64,000 nt of DNA, from assembly GCA_035236585.1 (NCBI GenBank), contig CP141132.1, positions 61,291,880 to 61,355,879 of the forward strand, read 5' to 3'. The notes beneath the pieces are model-generated. The model made no database searches. It saw nothing but the letters and a program-made list of their open reading frames with translations, and was not told the DNA's origin. The translations under genes were made by a program, and so were the position numbers. Each line of letters opens with the position of its first letter. Position 1 is the stretch's first letter. This DNA comes from Warburgia ugandensis. Its lineage: Eukaryota > Streptophyta > Magnoliopsida > Canellales > Canellaceae. Of the stretch, positions 34,527 to 51,984 are shown one piece after another.

Positions 34527-36379
34527 GTACATGTGTGTGCTTCTCCCTCATCTTGCTTTTAATGGCAAATCTGGTTGGAAATACTCAAAAAGGAAGCATA
34601 GTTTTATTGAATGTGATCCCACATTTCATTGAAGATTTCTTTTAATTTCTTCAATTTCAACATCATTTATTGAATATCTTCTAATCTAAGGCAAGGATTT
34701 CCTAATTTTCTCTAGTTGCTTCAATTTCAATATCATTTTTTTTATCGAATTCCAGTTCTATCTTTGGTAGTTTCTAGTTTCAAATATTTTTTTTTATCAT
34801 TTATTTAATTACATGAATCTTTTATAGGTCTTCCGATATGAATGTGAAATAATCAAGTCCTCAAGTAAGAAATCCTAATTCTTTGATCTTCATTTTATTT
34901 GTAAGCATTTGATCTTCATTTGGTCCATTTTACCGATATCAACATTTTTACTTTGAATATTGTAGATAGAAGGTATTTTGTTTCATTTATTTTTAGGACA
35001 TTTCTTATTTTACTAAGAGGCTTTTTTTAAGTATCAAGATGGGGTGACCAGTAGACTAAGTTTATTTTCTCAAGCCTTTTGGATAATCTTTGAGTACAAT
35101 TCTCTCATTTTTGTAGGATAGATGTGTGGTCGATGTTTTCAATTTATTTCATTAGAAGGGTTGAGGCTTACTATGGCTATCAAAATTCTCTTTACCACTG
35201 TTGTTATGCTCGTTTAATTTTGATATTGAGTTGGATCAAAACTATCCAATAATTTGCAAATCTAACAATATCATGTTATTTGCTATCTCTAATAACTTAT
35301 TCTTTGCATTATTTTGTGCGAATAAATTAGTTAATGAAAAGATAATTTATGGAAAACAGTTTGAGATAAACGAATCAAATTCTTAGTACACACTACTATT
35401 AGGAAGTAGGGATTGGAATACAAAGATCATTTATGTTTGTTTAGTAAATTTATAAACTAATGAAATTCTTAGTATCCACCACTACTAGGAAGTAGTGATT
35501 GGAATCTAGAGATCATTAATGTTTGCTTTGTAAGTTTTATTAATTGTCATAAATATTTATTCCTTTCTTTTCTCGTATTCATTCTTTTTCCTTACAATTA
35601 TATTTCATGAGTACCACGAATGTCATTTCATCCTCGAAGAACTAAGGCTTTAGATTTTATCATTCTGTATATTTTGTTAATTTTGTGCTATTTGTCATTT
35701 TTTAATGGTTTTCTAAAATTGCAAATGTCGTTTGTCATTTGCACAATAAGAAACCTAGATCACTTAAGGTAATAAATTAATCAGTATAAATCTTCAACTT
35801 ATTTATGGAATTAAAATTTGTTTATACAATTTGGATAGTAAATATGTTGTAATCAGTATTTGATGTGAGCTTTTTTTCGATGTTTGCTATTCTTTTTTTT
35901 ATCTAACACAATGTGATGGCATAGTGGAAGAAATGGTTGCCTGTGCATTTCCTGCTCTTTATACATGAATGCATTTGCATTATTCTCCATTTTGCATATT
36001 GTATAGCTCATACTAGAAAAGCGTATCAAAATTTACTATAATCAAAACCAGGTCTGATCCCTCTCCTATTATGCAAGTGAAGGAATTCAATTTCGTAGGG
36101 TTCTATGCTATTATCCTTTACATATAGGTTAGAAGATTGTCTAATGGTCTTCAAGCTAAATTTCGAGGGATATTTTATTTTAGAAAAATTAGTGAAGTTG
36201 TAGTCTTTCCTCTCTTCATAATTGAATGTTTTTGCTTGCTTTTGGTTAACTCATCTATGTCATTTAGGCATTATGGAAGGTATATGTTTAGAGGATTCAA
36301 TTGGAGATGAAGGCATAATCAATATTCTTGCATCCACACAAAATTCTAGATTAGCCTACTTCTAATTTTGGGTTGAATT
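34524..36379. other. AT-rich intergenic DNA: nothing firm
   Basis: Very AT-rich. A short direct repeat is visible at 35380-35530, where a block with CACTACTA, AGGAAGTAG and GATTGGAAT is repeated about 80 bp apart. No gene was recognised. It may contain the 5' terminal part of the hAT element at 36380. Confidence 0.45.
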
Positions 36380-37780
36380 TGATTGATATAAAGATGATGA
36401 AGGAAAAGAGAGGGACAGTGTAAACATTGCAAGGACACTTATGCAATAGGTAGTAGTACTAATGGTACTACAAATTTAAAGTGTCACATTGAGAAGTGGC
36501 TAGGGAAATGTAACCAAGACCTAAATCAATTGCATTTAGGTTATGAGCTGCAATTGCATAGGGCTACATTTGATCAAAATATTTATTGTGACAAAATGGT
36601 TATTTCAGTCATGAAATATAACTATCAATTTGATGTAGTAGAGCATGAAGGGGCAAGCGAAGCTCTTAAATATATGAATGAGAACATGAAATGCTATTCT
36701 ACGAACACTGCTAAGTATGATTGTATGAGAATACATAAGGGAGACAAAGGAAATTGGAAGCATGTGTTAGAAAATGTTCTTAGTAGGAAATGCATCACTT
36801 ATGACTTGTGGTCTTCTCTTATAAGTTGGGCTATATTTGTCTAACTACACAATATGCTAATAAGAAATGGGTGTTGCACAACAACGTTCTTAAATTTTGT
36901 CACTTTCCTCTTCCATATGCATTTGTAGAGTTCGTTGAGAAATTGTTTAAGTTCCAGAAAGATTGGGGAGTAGAGAAGAAAATCTTCTCTCTTTACCTTG
37001 GATAATACAAGTAACAATGATTGCATGAAAAAATAAATAAATAGATAAATCTTGAGGAGTCAACTATTGTGCAATGGTATTTGCTGTGCACAGACAATTT
37101 TCATTGTATAATGCTGTGTACATGTCTTCAATATTAGTGGTCAAGAAGGTTTGAAAGCTTGTGAGGATGGTATATAGAAGATATGAGAGAGTGTGAAATA
37201 CATTAAGGGATTCGAGTCAAGACTTATCAAATATGGGTAGTTATTGGATCAAGTAGGTCTAACAGTTTTGATGGGTTCATATTTGGATGTGTCTATAAGA
37301 TGTAATTTCCATCATTTGAAAAAAAGAGAAGAAAATACACAATTTTCTAAAACCATTTTAAAAATTTACAAGTATTTTCTTAGGGCTAGAACACCCATCA
37401 TCAAACTTTATTTTCAAATGTGTGAAAGATTTAGTTGTACTAACTTCAAGAGGTAACCTAAGTATTCTTGTTTTTCTTTTCTTTGAATGCATGTAACCAT
37501 TGCTTATATTTTATGAGAAACAGCTATAACATAATTCTTTGTATTGATTTTTTCTTCTTAAATTAAGAGTGAAGATTGATATTGTTAATTGCATGGCAAC
37601 TAAGATGAAATCAAAATTTGAAAAGCATTGGGATTCATATAGTGTTTTACTAGCTATGGTACTAATTCTTGATCTACGCTACCAATTTCAACCTAGTGAG
37701 TTTTTCTTTAAAAAGTTTGATTAGTCAAGTTAGAATCCCAAGGTAAAAAATGTTCAATATTCCATGAAATCACTTTTTCA
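36380..37780 (+). pseudogene. hAT transposase pseudogene (BED zinc finger, RICESLEEPER-like)
   Basis: At about 36420-36510 the frame reads CKHCKDTYAIGSSTNGTTNL then KCHIEKWLGKC, a BED-type zinc finger. An open stretch 36530-36844 follows with FDQNIYCDKMVISVMKYNYQ, FDVVEHEG and ITYDLWSSL, then ICLTTQYANKKWVL and FCHFPLP (36830-36920), EKLFKFQKDWGVEKKIFSL (36940-36995) and, near 37580-37680, MATKMKSKFEKHWDSYSVLL and LDLRYQFQ. This order matches plant hAT transposases. Frameshifts, stops and lost segments make it inactive. Terminal inverted repeats and the 8-bp target duplication were not identified. Confidence 0.82.
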
Positions 37781-38199
37781 AGAAAAATATCTCACTAACT
37801 CTTAGCATAGAGTCACCCAAGAGCATGGACCATTTGATGGACACAACCAATGCCACTTGTCAAGAGTTGAGAAGGTTGAAAGAGCAAATGAAGGATGTGT
37901 AATAAGGTTTCCCAAGCATCCATCCTAGTTTCTTATCCAGAACAGAGTGGTGAACCAAATATATGAAAAAGTACATTGACTTTCGTTGCCCTCCCAGCAT
38001 TGCTTCCACCTCTTTAGAGACCACATTGAACCATTGGACACTAAAGTATAGCTATTACCCTAGCTTACCCCTTGGGGTTTTCAATATGATCCTTTTATGA
38101 ATATCACAAGAAATTTGGGTCAATAGACTGAAAAGTATTTTGCCTTTAGATCAAGCTTCAAGGGCTTTACAAATACAGGAATATCAAAGCAAATATAGG

Positions 38200-41100
38200 G
38201 CCAACTAAGAGGAAATACTGGCCACATCCAAAAGATCACCCTAAATTTTAGTATTGTGACAACCACTAGAATTATGGTTATAAGACAACCGATTTTTGGC
38301 TCTCCAAATCACATATCTAGGAAAGTGTTCAACAATGTGTACCTTCTTCGGAGATTGTAGAAATATAATGATTTGGTATAGAGGCGATTGGAAAAATAAT
38401 GGCTCAAGGAATGTCATATTGTATTTTACCATTGGATGTTTAGGGATGACATTGATAAGTATTGGGCTTTTCATTTGCATATCATCAACCTTTTGGAAGA
38501 GAATGTATTTATTGATGGGGTCTTGAAAAAAATTTCAAAGTTTTTACCAGCTGCATACATGATTCATGCTCCAATAATCATGAATGAACCTCCAAAATAG
38601 TTGGTCTGAGATTGCATCCAAGAGCTTCAAAAAGAACCCTTTATTTTTACCATCGTAAAGACTACCACACACGTCCAACTTAGCTCCATACTAGTTCCCA
38701 CATACTGCTAGTATCATACACAAGAAGGCCATGAAATAGAGAAGTGTTATGGTATGATGATACATATATGGGAACTCATTTTCAATGGATTAAGTAGAGA
38801 AAGTATTATTGATGTTGTGCTAGCAGATGAACCATGAGCGTATGTCATGAAGCTACCTTTAGAAAACTTCATCAAGCCCTCCTCGCAATTATTAAAAGAA
38901 TGTACACATGTACTGTCAAAGAAGCCTTGTACTACAAACAAGGTCTCAAGAAGTTGAACATTAAGAAGAAACTGATCCTAGGCACTTTTGTGTTTACCAC
39001 AAGATGAATGACCATGATGCTGAACATTGTTGGAATCCAAAGGCTCGGATATGGTAGTTGTTATAAAAAAGAGTTCTTAGGGAAATAATTATTCCCCATT
39101 TTCCTCTACAAACCTCTCTTATATGTCTGTAAGCAACCCATGAGTTACATCAACCTAAAGACTCTCATCCAAGCATATGTCAAAGCCTTGGCTCTAAATG
39201 GTCAGCTTTATGAATCTTCAAAACTCGTTGCAACTTCTTCTATTCCAAAATATAAGTGCACAACCCTTTGCATTTACTATGATGCCATTGGGCATAAGGC
39301 ACAAGATTTCCTTACCATGACAACACATATCAATGAGCTTCTCTAGGATTACATTGATGTTAGAGACCTTGTCACATCATTTCACCTTACGAGACCCAAC
39401 CTATATGCCACATAAAAGTTGCCTCACTTTATTAAGCCCCTGCTACTATTGTCATGGCTTGCATTTGCATCCTTGGTTCCTCATCAAATATCTGAGCAAC
39501 ATCCAACTTATCATAGAAAGGCATAATGATTCTGGTGATGGTACCCTTACTTCATCTACTAAGGCAATCTAATGTCGGATCATGAAATACCTCATTAGTA
39601 ATCTCCTTCAAGAATGTGTCACTCTTGACATCATCATTGTTTGATTCCCTTTCTTTAAAATCTTGCCACCAAATGTTGGACCACTCCCACTCTTTGAGGA
39701 ACCACCTACATGACTCGTCAAAGAGTGCATCAAAGCCCTATCCCTCAAAACTAAGCCTAGCTGCATGGATGAAATCTCCTCTCAATTTGGCAAAGGCAAA
39801 GCACACATCAACTATCCCACACCTATTCCTCTGGATTCAAGTCTCATAACCTCAAATGTACCACCATCCACATGGTCCATTTTAGAGTCCTCGCTTGAAT
39901 TAGGAGCACAAGGTCAAAGCTTTCCTAAAGCAAACTTTCACCATAATCCCAAGTCTAGAACAATGAGCTTTCATTCCAAACCACCTTTATCACCAACTAT
40001 TGTAAGCAACACTTTTGAAGTTAATCTCACCCCCACTAGGTTTTCCCAAAAAATCTCACATATCACTTGCAGGGCACCGCAGTTTCAAATCATCCAACCT
40101 TGCTCAAGATCACCTAAACCACCTATTAGGGAAAAAATGTTCCTCCAATCCATAGAAAATGATAATGAAGTAATCAAATAGCTAAAAATGATCCAAGCTT
40201 AGATATTAGTATGAATATTACTCATGGCCTCACAAAGGCCTAGGTAATAGTCCTTGAACAGTTGAATTAAGCTCAGGTTCCTACCTACAATTCACTAGAG
40301 TAGTGAGATGCTATTATAGGAGCAATGCACATGTTGAAAGCCCTTACCTTCAATGATGGAAATCTAGCCCCAAAAGGAATCAATCACAATAAGCCATTAT
40401 TTATTGCCATCAAATGTTGAGGGATGATTGTATTAACAGTACCATTGGATAATGGCTTAGCACTTAACCTGTGTCCTCTTCAAATAACTTTAAGATAAGA
40501 ATCAGCTCAGATCAACTTAAACTAACATCTCAAGGGATTCTAGCATATGACAGCACAATCAAATATATGGGGTCATGAACATGGAAGTATTATTTTGGCC
40601 AATTATACACATGGTCACCTTTCAAGTTGTTGATATATCAGCCTCTTCCAACCTCCTATTATTGAGATCATGGATTTATGCAGCAAAGGTTGTGCCTTCT
40701 TCACTCCTCAAAAAGCTCAAATTTGTTTAAGAGACTAGCATTATCACTTTCTTGGGCACAATGATAGTTTCATTAGTGTCCTAGAAGCTGAAAGATTCGA
40801 GCCTGGGGTTAATCAAAGCTAAGATAAAGTGCAGCTTAACAAGTTCACTTTTTTTAAGATCAAGAATGTTCAAGTAAATCGCTCTTATTATGAAACCATC
40901 ACTTTTCCATGTGTAGAAAATAAGATAGCCTTGAAGATCATATTGATAATGGGATACTTTTTAGGCACCACCCTAGCAAAGAGAAATGGAACCAATGAGC
41001 GTTCAAAGTCCAAGAGTACCAAGCAAGGCCCTCATGGCTCGAGCGATAGAATGTTAGCTCAAGATTTTGCATGAGAAGACCCTCAATGGGCAACTTCAGA

Positions 41101-44060
41101 AGAAAGGAGAAACAAAACCATTCTATGGCTTCCTAAAACCATGTTTTGATGAGGGGACTCAGACAATGATGCCAAGTTCTAAAATCTTCTTCAAAGATCT
41201 CACTTTGGATATGTAAAAGCATGCTAAGCAATGTCAGTAAGGATATGATCATGGAAGAGTTTGGATATGGTAAGATATGAAAGTTATTCGACATAAACGA
41301 TACCACCTATTAGTTGTTAAAATTACCATTGTACATCCACCTCCCACTGTATTGTCAATTGGCCCTCTGAATAATTGGGTCATGGATTATTTCACTCCTA
41401 TAGATGTTGCTTTTCCTTTTTAATGAGAATCTTGAAGTACTCCCAACTATTGAATCAATGAACCTCGAGACTAAGTATGTGTCATCTTTTGAATATCTTT
41501 ACTCTATTGATTAATCGAAAGATAATGATGATCCTCTAGACAAGCTCTTAAAAATAATTGAACAATAAAAAATAAATTAAACTAAACCTAGTGATGATGA
41601 ACTTCAAATACTAATGTAAAGATGTAAGATAATATATATGAGCTTTCAAATAGCACTAACTTAACCCAAGATGAAAAGTCAAGACATGCCTTTTTTTATA
41701 GAATACAAAAATGTCTTTGTCTGTTCTTATGGGGATATGCAAAGAATAAACACAAACATTGTGCAAACATGAAATCCCTACCTTCCTTGATGTTAAACTT
41801 ATCCAACAAAAATCCCACAAAATGAGAAGAGAATGGAAAGAGAGGATCAAGGATGAAGTACAGAGGTAGATGAAAATAGGATTTATAGAAGTTGTTCACT
41901 ATCTAGAATGGTAGGACAACATTGTCGCCATCCTAAAGAAAGATGGCCAAGTTAGAGTCTAGGTCGACTTACGAGACTTAAAAAACCAAACCAAAGAGAG
42001 CTTCCCACTTCCCCACATAAATTTCCTAGTTGTCCATATATTTAGACATGCCTTAGTTTCCTTCACAGATGACTTCTTAGGATACAACTAGATTAAGATG
42101 GCACCCATAGAAAAGGTTAAGACATCATTTCTCACTCAATATTGCACCTATTGTTATAAAGTAATGCCTTTTGAGCTTAATAATGTGGAAGCACTTACCA
42201 AAGAATGGTTACCACCTTGTTGTATGCCCCAATAAATAAGGTAGTAGAGGTGTATGTTGATGACATGATTGTTAATCACACATAAGAGAAGGACATGTTC
42301 TAGCCTTAAAGAAATTCTTTGACACTCTGCCAATGTGAGTTAAGATTAAATCTTAAAAAATGGGCTTTAAGGGTCACATGCACAAGCTACTCAAATTTAT
42401 GATCACTCAAAGAGGCATTAAGGTTGACCCTTCTAAGATCAATGCCATTCAAGAAATGCCTCCAACCAAGGATAAGAACGAGATTCAAGGTTTCCTAGGC
42501 TGCACTCAATATCTAAATAGAGTCATCTCGCAACTCAGTAGCATCAATGAACCCATCATCAAGCTCTTAAACAAGAATGTTGCTATGACCTAGAATGATG
42601 AATGCTAGCAAGCCTTCAAAACCTTCAAAAATTAACTTTCTTCTCCACTGATCCTAATGCCTCTAATATGAGGGAAACCCTTGCCATTGGATCCCTTAGT
42701 CCACAACACTACAATGTGTAGCATGCTTTCCCAACTTGATGAGAATGACATAGAAAAAGTACTTGATTGCATTGATAAGAAGATGCTGGATTATGAGACG
42801 AGATACATCCCAAATGACATGACATGCCTTGCCATAGTTTGGACTTCACATAAACTCTAGCATTACATGGTTTCACATGAAGTTGAGATTGTTGTCCAAC
42901 TACATCCTATCAAATATCTCCAAAAAATAAAATGATGTTATCCAAAAGAGTAGCACAATGGTTCCTCCTATTGTCCACACTTGAAGTCAAATATGTCTCT
43001 TAGAACTCAATCAAAGGGCGAGCCATCTCAAACCTTCTAGTAGAAGACCCCATCATTGACCTTTCCCATGTCTTCAAAAAAATTTCGTATGAAGAAATCC
43101 TCAAAAATGGAAATTACATACCTACCATTACCCAGAAAACTCCACCAAAAAGACTTATCTAAGAGCCAACCAATAATCCTACCAAATTAATGTCCACCTC
43201 ATCAAACCCTTTAAATCCAAAAAACCTTGACCCTGATACATGGAGACTTTAATTTGATAGAGCATCTAATACTATTGGACATGAATTAGAGTGATACTCA
43301 TTTCTCTTTAAGGAGTGTATCACCCGATTGTTGATAAGCTACTCTACTTTTATACTAATAACATGGCCGAATATAGCATGCATAGCTAGCAAGAAGTAGC
43401 AATTGCATTTAATACAAAGAAAATTATGGTGTATGGATACTCTGCCTTAATTCTCAAACTAAGCAATAGGATAGTGGTAGACTAAACAAGAGGATCTTGT
43501 TCCATACAGAGACCATTTTGCAACAATTATGTCATAAATTTGAGGGAATCTCATTTTAGTATATCCTAAGAGCACTCAACCAATATGCAAACTCATTAGC
43601 ACCAATCACCTCTTTCACTCCTCTAAAGGCAATTGCTGACCACATCACCACAAAGTTGATTGAGAAGCTACCTTTTGTCCATCATTACAATTGTTTTAAA
43701 GAGTAGCCTTGCAAAACAAAAATGGATCAATGCTCTCTATAATCAGTTGCACTTCCTTGATGAAGCAAGATTGAAAGCACTCTATGACACTAAGGGTATC
43801 AAAATTGATTCTCTGGGTTATTCGACAAGAAGGTCATGCTAAAGAAGCTACAAATTGGAGAAATAGTTCTCAAAGAAGATAGACCCTCAAACCATCTGAC
43901 CCTAGGGGTAAGTTCCAACCAAAATGTAAAGGGTCATGCATCATCGAAGGAGTCTACAATGGGAATGCCATCAAACTAAAACTGATAAATGAAATAGATG
44001 ATGGATATAAATATTACATACATACCTCCATATTTAGAAGGTTTTAGCCTCATAAATCAC
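38200..44060 (+). pseudogene. Ty3/gypsy polyprotein remnant, Tat/Ogre-like
   Basis: Decayed plus-strand gag-pol. Gag: knuckle-like FCVYHKMNDHDAEHCWN (about 38988-39040) and TTLCIYYDAIGHKAQDF (39260-39315). A protease-like region spans about 40600-41080. RT: GRPVDL/DLRDL-like block near 41960, then YQRM, NKVVEVYVDDMIVNHT (42235-42285) and LKKFFDTL. An open stretch 42360-42593 gives DPSKINAIQEMPPTKDKNEI and QGFLGCTQYLNRVISQLSSI. A second RNase H-like domain, typical of Tat elements, is near 43240-43480 (SNTIGHELE, NNMAEY, VYGYSALILKLSNR). The integrase C-terminus is at 43690-44040 (WINALYNQLHFLDEARLKAL, YIHTSIFRRF). The integrase core is missing between about 43600 and 43690. Stops are everywhere. 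The 3' LTR is separated from it by the insertion at 44109. Confidence 0.78.
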
Positions 44061-44103
44061 TTGATTATCACTAATTAGGGTTAATTATACTATTTTGCAA
44101 GTC

Positions 44104-44108
44104 TAAGG
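44104..44108. repeat. Target-site duplication TAAGG, left copy
   Basis: TAAGG immediately precedes the outer end of the 3' LTR (TGAGACAACTTGGG at 44109). The same five bases follow the other end of the element at 57144-57148, as expected for gypsy-type integration. Confidence 0.9.
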
Positions 44109-47100
44109 TGAGACAACTTGGGTCTTTGTAACACATTTTGTAATATACTTTTGAAAGGCAGGGCCCTTAGTAGTAAAATTGTTTTGCAAAACAAAGCAGC
44201 AAAAATTCTTTTCTTTAGAACTTGTTTTGAAAAACCCAAGTCATCACTTCATACATAATATAAGTAGAATTTTTGTACAAGATAAAATTCTATTGGAGGA
44301 ATATACTTTTATTAAATTCCAGAATCGATCTAGTGGTTCACAATACAGCCCGGGTATCAGTACAATACTTGCCCAAATTACATAATCCAAATTGCGAAGC
44401 TCACCATACAATAAAAATTCTCAATGCAATAAAATGCTCTCAAATAAAATACATGTCTTCAAGGGATATACCTTGATTGATTATTCTTCCAAGTCTTCTT
44501 AAGTCTTAAGCTCCTAATTCTCCTTCTCTATATATGAGATATTGTAAATATTGAAACATTTACAATTTCTCACAAAATTATACTTGGTAGGGGATTCAAG
44601 AAGTATAATAATTTGATAGTATAATCCTAATACTTCATAATCCCATTATTCATACTCATGGATCAATCTCTTTACTTGGTTATATATGTACATCCTTACA
44701 CATACATACTGTATACTTTGTATGTATATATATATATGGTCAAAATCGTGAAAAATAGTTAATATCTCAAAGCATAATCATACCCAGTTTATACTGAGTT
44801 GATAGATCATCCAGACTCTGCCGGACATGCTCCCTCATTTGGCCAGTATCAGTAATCCACAATTGCCCGACATCTCATTATGTCATATCATAAGGCATTT
44901 CACTATGCCAAGCATCATAATGCAAAAATACTCAAAGGACTATTATGCATGCAGTCAGAATCCGTACCAATGCGCCCGGATAACTACCCAATAATCCACT
45001 TATACCATCCTTGGTGGAAATCACAATATCCACGTCCGTATGGGGGGAAGGGCATGGCTGTCATAGTGGCGGCCTTCCCATAATTGCCGCACCCAACTTT
45101 TAGCCTCACTTAGGCTTGGTATCCATATCATAACAAGTTTCAGAGAGCGGGTGGGCAAACCCTACTAACTCTCCTTGCATAGCACCCTCAGGCCTATGCC
45201 TATTTAAAACAAAACCACAAGCCTTCATGCTTGTATGTAAAGTAATTCTCATACATATTAGACAATCTGTCTATTTACTTAGGGTTGGAATATCTTCTAG
45301 TTCCTTATTCACTTAGAGTTTTTTCCTCAATTCTAACTTAACCATTTCATGTGTGTTTTGGTTGGATCATAAGTGTTTTCAAGGGATTTAATACAAGTAT
45401 TTACATTAAACTTGTCAACATTTCTAGACATAAGATCATGTATTCAACATGTATATCTCATGTAAATGCATTCATAAAATCCTCCTACCTTCAAGTAGTG
45501 ATCCATCTCTTCAGATCTTCCTTGATCCTGACTGACATATGTAATTTGTAAATCCATACATACTATCAATATATTTATATAATCTGAATAATCTTATTTT
45601 TTTTTATCCTATCTATATTCCTTGTCTAATCTTGTCCTTTGTTATAAAGGATTATATCTTGTGTCCTATCATGATCTATCTTCCTCAAATAGTGTTTATT
45701 CTATTGATCAACTAATCTGATGGTTAGAATGATCTTCTAATCTTTCAAATCTAAGTATTTTCTATTCTAAGTCAATGTGTATTCCTTTCTTTGATCTTGA
45801 TCTTTCATGGATCCTCTGATCAATAATTTATACTTATTGATAAAGATCAAGGGCTTAGATCTTCTATCATCTAGTTCTTCTTTAATTTAATTTCAATTTT
45901 TTGATCATCCATAAGGAGGATGATCTTGGTTCTCTTCCTTGAATCATATTTGATCAAGGGTTCAGATCTTCTATTCTATTTGATCTAAATTGCAAGCAAT
46001 ATATATCATCAAGAAGTATTTATTTATTTTTATTGTTCTTGATCATTCACGATCTCATGGATCTTGTTTGATCATCCTTATCTTATTTACAATTTTTATT
46101 AGGGTTAGATAATTTACTAATATTTTATGCTCTTATTATTATTATTTAACCAGTTAATGTTTTACTGGTTGAAAATAACTTATTTCATCCTAAGTCTAGA
46201 CTACTCCTCTTATTTCCATTTGACTAAGACTTACTAACTGAATGACTAAACACAAAGTGGTTACTTCAATCCTCATGTAAGGAGGCATTTAGACCTCAGA
46301 AACGTCATCGGAAGGTAGGGAAAGAGCGAGGCTCTATTAGAGAACTCCTTTAACCACAAAGTTTAGCATTCACTAGAGTGACCTTAGCTTAACCTTTCAT
46401 AAGGTTCCTATGAGCATTTTAACCCTAAGTACTCTTTCTAATTAATTTTAATTAAATTCAGGAATATTTAAAATGTCATTCATGGGGTTTATTATTCTCC
46501 TAGTTTGGGCCAAGGATTTGATAATCCTTATATTGTCCTACTAACTATAGCCCTTTCTAATATTAAGTCAAAGTCATTCACTCATCGTAATTGTCCATAA
46601 ATCTCTATATTCCATTAGTTTACATTTTTGGTGATTTATGCTCATCATATCATAACAACAACTTAACAATTGAATCTACTAATAAAATTTGACAACAATT
46701 AAATCATAAACTTTAAAGCATAACTCCAATTAAGTTTAACAACCATTTATACTAACATATTTCCTATGAATGTAACTTAACCTAATGGAATAAAACTATA
46801 CTTAAACTAACATGATCCTAAGTTATCAAATACATAAAATTTTACTACTAATCTAATGGAATCATGCTAAAATCTCAAATTTTAACTAACATGACTCTAC
46901 GATAATTAAATCTACCAACCTATTAACAAACTAATAACATTTAGAGCATAGCATGCTAAAATTTAAGAATTACACTATCATGCTTCCAACTTTATAACAT
47001 AAATCACATTTACAATTCTATTATAAAATAAAATACAATTAAACTAGTTAGATTAAGATTATTAAAAACTTTTACTTATGATCCAACCATTAGATCTTAG

Positions 47101-49068
47101 ATCTTTTTCTTTAGATCAAGGGTTTTAATTACATTCGGGGCTTTTACTCTATTAAGATCCAAAGATCATATCCACTTGTTTTTGTCACATTTAATCTATG
47201 ATCTAATTGGATTTCATCATAATCCCATTCATACAACCCATCCAAAGGGTCTGATCATGCTTGATCTTATTGATCAAGTGGGTCCCTTTGTATTTTTAGG
47301 GTTTTTCTACCATAAAGGGTAGATTCCTCATTTTATGTTAGATCTATCAAAATAAATCATGGATATTACTTGATTTCAACATTATATCATCGTTGCATTA
47401 GATCCCCAAGATCTGATCATCTCAGATCTTAAAGATAATGAAAATTAGAAGCTTAATTCCTGCAGATAGAAATTTTCTTAAATATATTATCAATTTTATG
47501 ATTTGAGAACAAAATAGACATTACACTCTTTTTATAGCTTCTTTCTGATCTTAATTTGGAGTTCAGATGACTCCGTAATTGAACTTTGAAGTTCACAGTC
47601 ATTTCGAGGGTCTAGATTTGATCTGGGCCCTACAGAATGGACGATCCTGATTATTCGGGTAGAGGGGTCCAGTCAGGTGGAGCGATCGCTGCCCTCCCGT
47701 CACTGGGATGCATGTGGTAACATACTCCCTGGGACCTGCGCTATTGCTTCCATTGGGACGGTGTTGGAAGCGGAGCGCACACATAGAGATGCTCTAGCAG
47801 GATGTGTTTTAGTGCGGCATCCCACAGCGGCGTCCCCAGAGCCCAATCTTATAAAGAAGATTGGATAGTCTGTTTTGGACTGTCCAATCAATCCTCTTCA
47901 ATCAAGGGCTCAAAACTTGATAAAATTTCTTGAAAATTCTACCCTAGAGGTTTTGGACCCTTCTGGAGCGATTGGAAGGCTCAGATTTTCCATTTGAGCC
48001 CTCATACAGAATTGAAGGGTTCTTATCCTTACTTGATTTTTATAATTTTTAACCTAAACTTAATTTTAGAAAAATAAAAATTATATAAAATAACCTAAAA
48101 TAAGTATGGGAAGAGTCTCCACCTACCTGACTAGAGAAAAACGTAGGTTTTGCAACCTAATTTAAAAGAAATAGCCACTTGATGATAAGATCGCCTAATA
48201 ACCGCTTGTTTTGTTATTTTATCTTTGATTGTACCATTAGATCTTGAAATTTTGTAGATTAGGTAGTCTAGTACAATAGGAATGGTGGGATTTGATTTGG
48301 AACATCGTGCCTAATTGAATTTAGGTCTCTTGTTTAATCTACAGAGAGGAGAGAGAAAGTGAACGAAGAGAGATTTTTGGGAGTTTTAGAAATTTGGGAA
48401 TGAATCTATATTTGGTTTTTTAGGGAAAGCAAGATAATTTCATGGGAATTTTATTGAACATTTTTGAAGGATTTTTGGGGTTGCATTTATAGATGTTTTT
48501 GAAATTTTCATAATTACTTGTAATAATTATGCTTTAATTCTTTTGAATATTAAATTAACATTGGATCCTCCACTACCAGCTCCTTCTCCACTATTAGCTA
48601 GTAGTGGTTTGACCACTCATTGCATTTTTTCTAGCTGTTGGGTTCATTTGTAGGCCCCTTGTGGCCTCATAGGAGTGTAAAAGGACCATTTTGCCCTTTT
48701 ATGGAGAAAATTTTGTTTTATTCTCTCGAAGTCGGAATTGAGCGTACTTAGTGGCATTAGAATCATATTTCTGAGTACATTCTAAATATTGATGTCTTAG
48801 ATCTTGGTCATAGGTAAAATTACTATTTTACCCTTTTATTCATAAAAGTGGAGAAAATTAGGGGGTTTTCATTTGAATTGGGAGTTGAACATACTTAGTG
48901 TCATTTCGATCGATTTTTTGAGTACATTCATAATTTGTGAGTTTAAAATCATGTTTTAATCTCTATAAAAAGAGAATTCCCATTAACCTAATATTTCAGC
49001 CCAGAATTTTTGAAAATTCAAACTATATTGATTTTCTCAATCAATTTACAAAAATTGGGGTTATTACA
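44109..49068 (-). repeat. 3' LTR of the LARD-like element
   Basis: 4960 bp, with outer end TGAGACAACTTGGG (plus strand) and inner end GGGGTTATTACA. It aligns colinearly with 52006-57143. It contains a GATC-dense stretch (about 45690-46080), an AT-rich middle and a GC-rich island (47640-47870). It lacks the SINE: at the corresponding point near 46000 it reads CAATATATATCATCAAG. Small open frames in it are conserved only because the LTRs are copies. Confidence 0.92.
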
Positions 49069-49110
49069 ATCTTTCCCCCTTATAATAATTTTGTCCTCGA
49101 AATTTGCATT
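49069..49110 (-). other. Polypurine tract and pol-end relic of the LARD-like element
   Basis: The minus strand reads TTTCGAGGACAAAATTATTA, then TAAGGGGGAAAGAT, then the LTR start TGTAATAACC. The purine run primes plus-strand DNA synthesis in LTR elements. The preceding block is the usual ending of pol in Tekay/Del-type gypsy elements, here without any open frame upstream. Confidence 0.82.

Positions 49111-51984
<2,874 letters not shown>

Noticed and set aside
34411-34632. 73-codon plus-strand frame with a Leu-Ser run
   Set aside because: Translation of the (CT)35 microsatellite.
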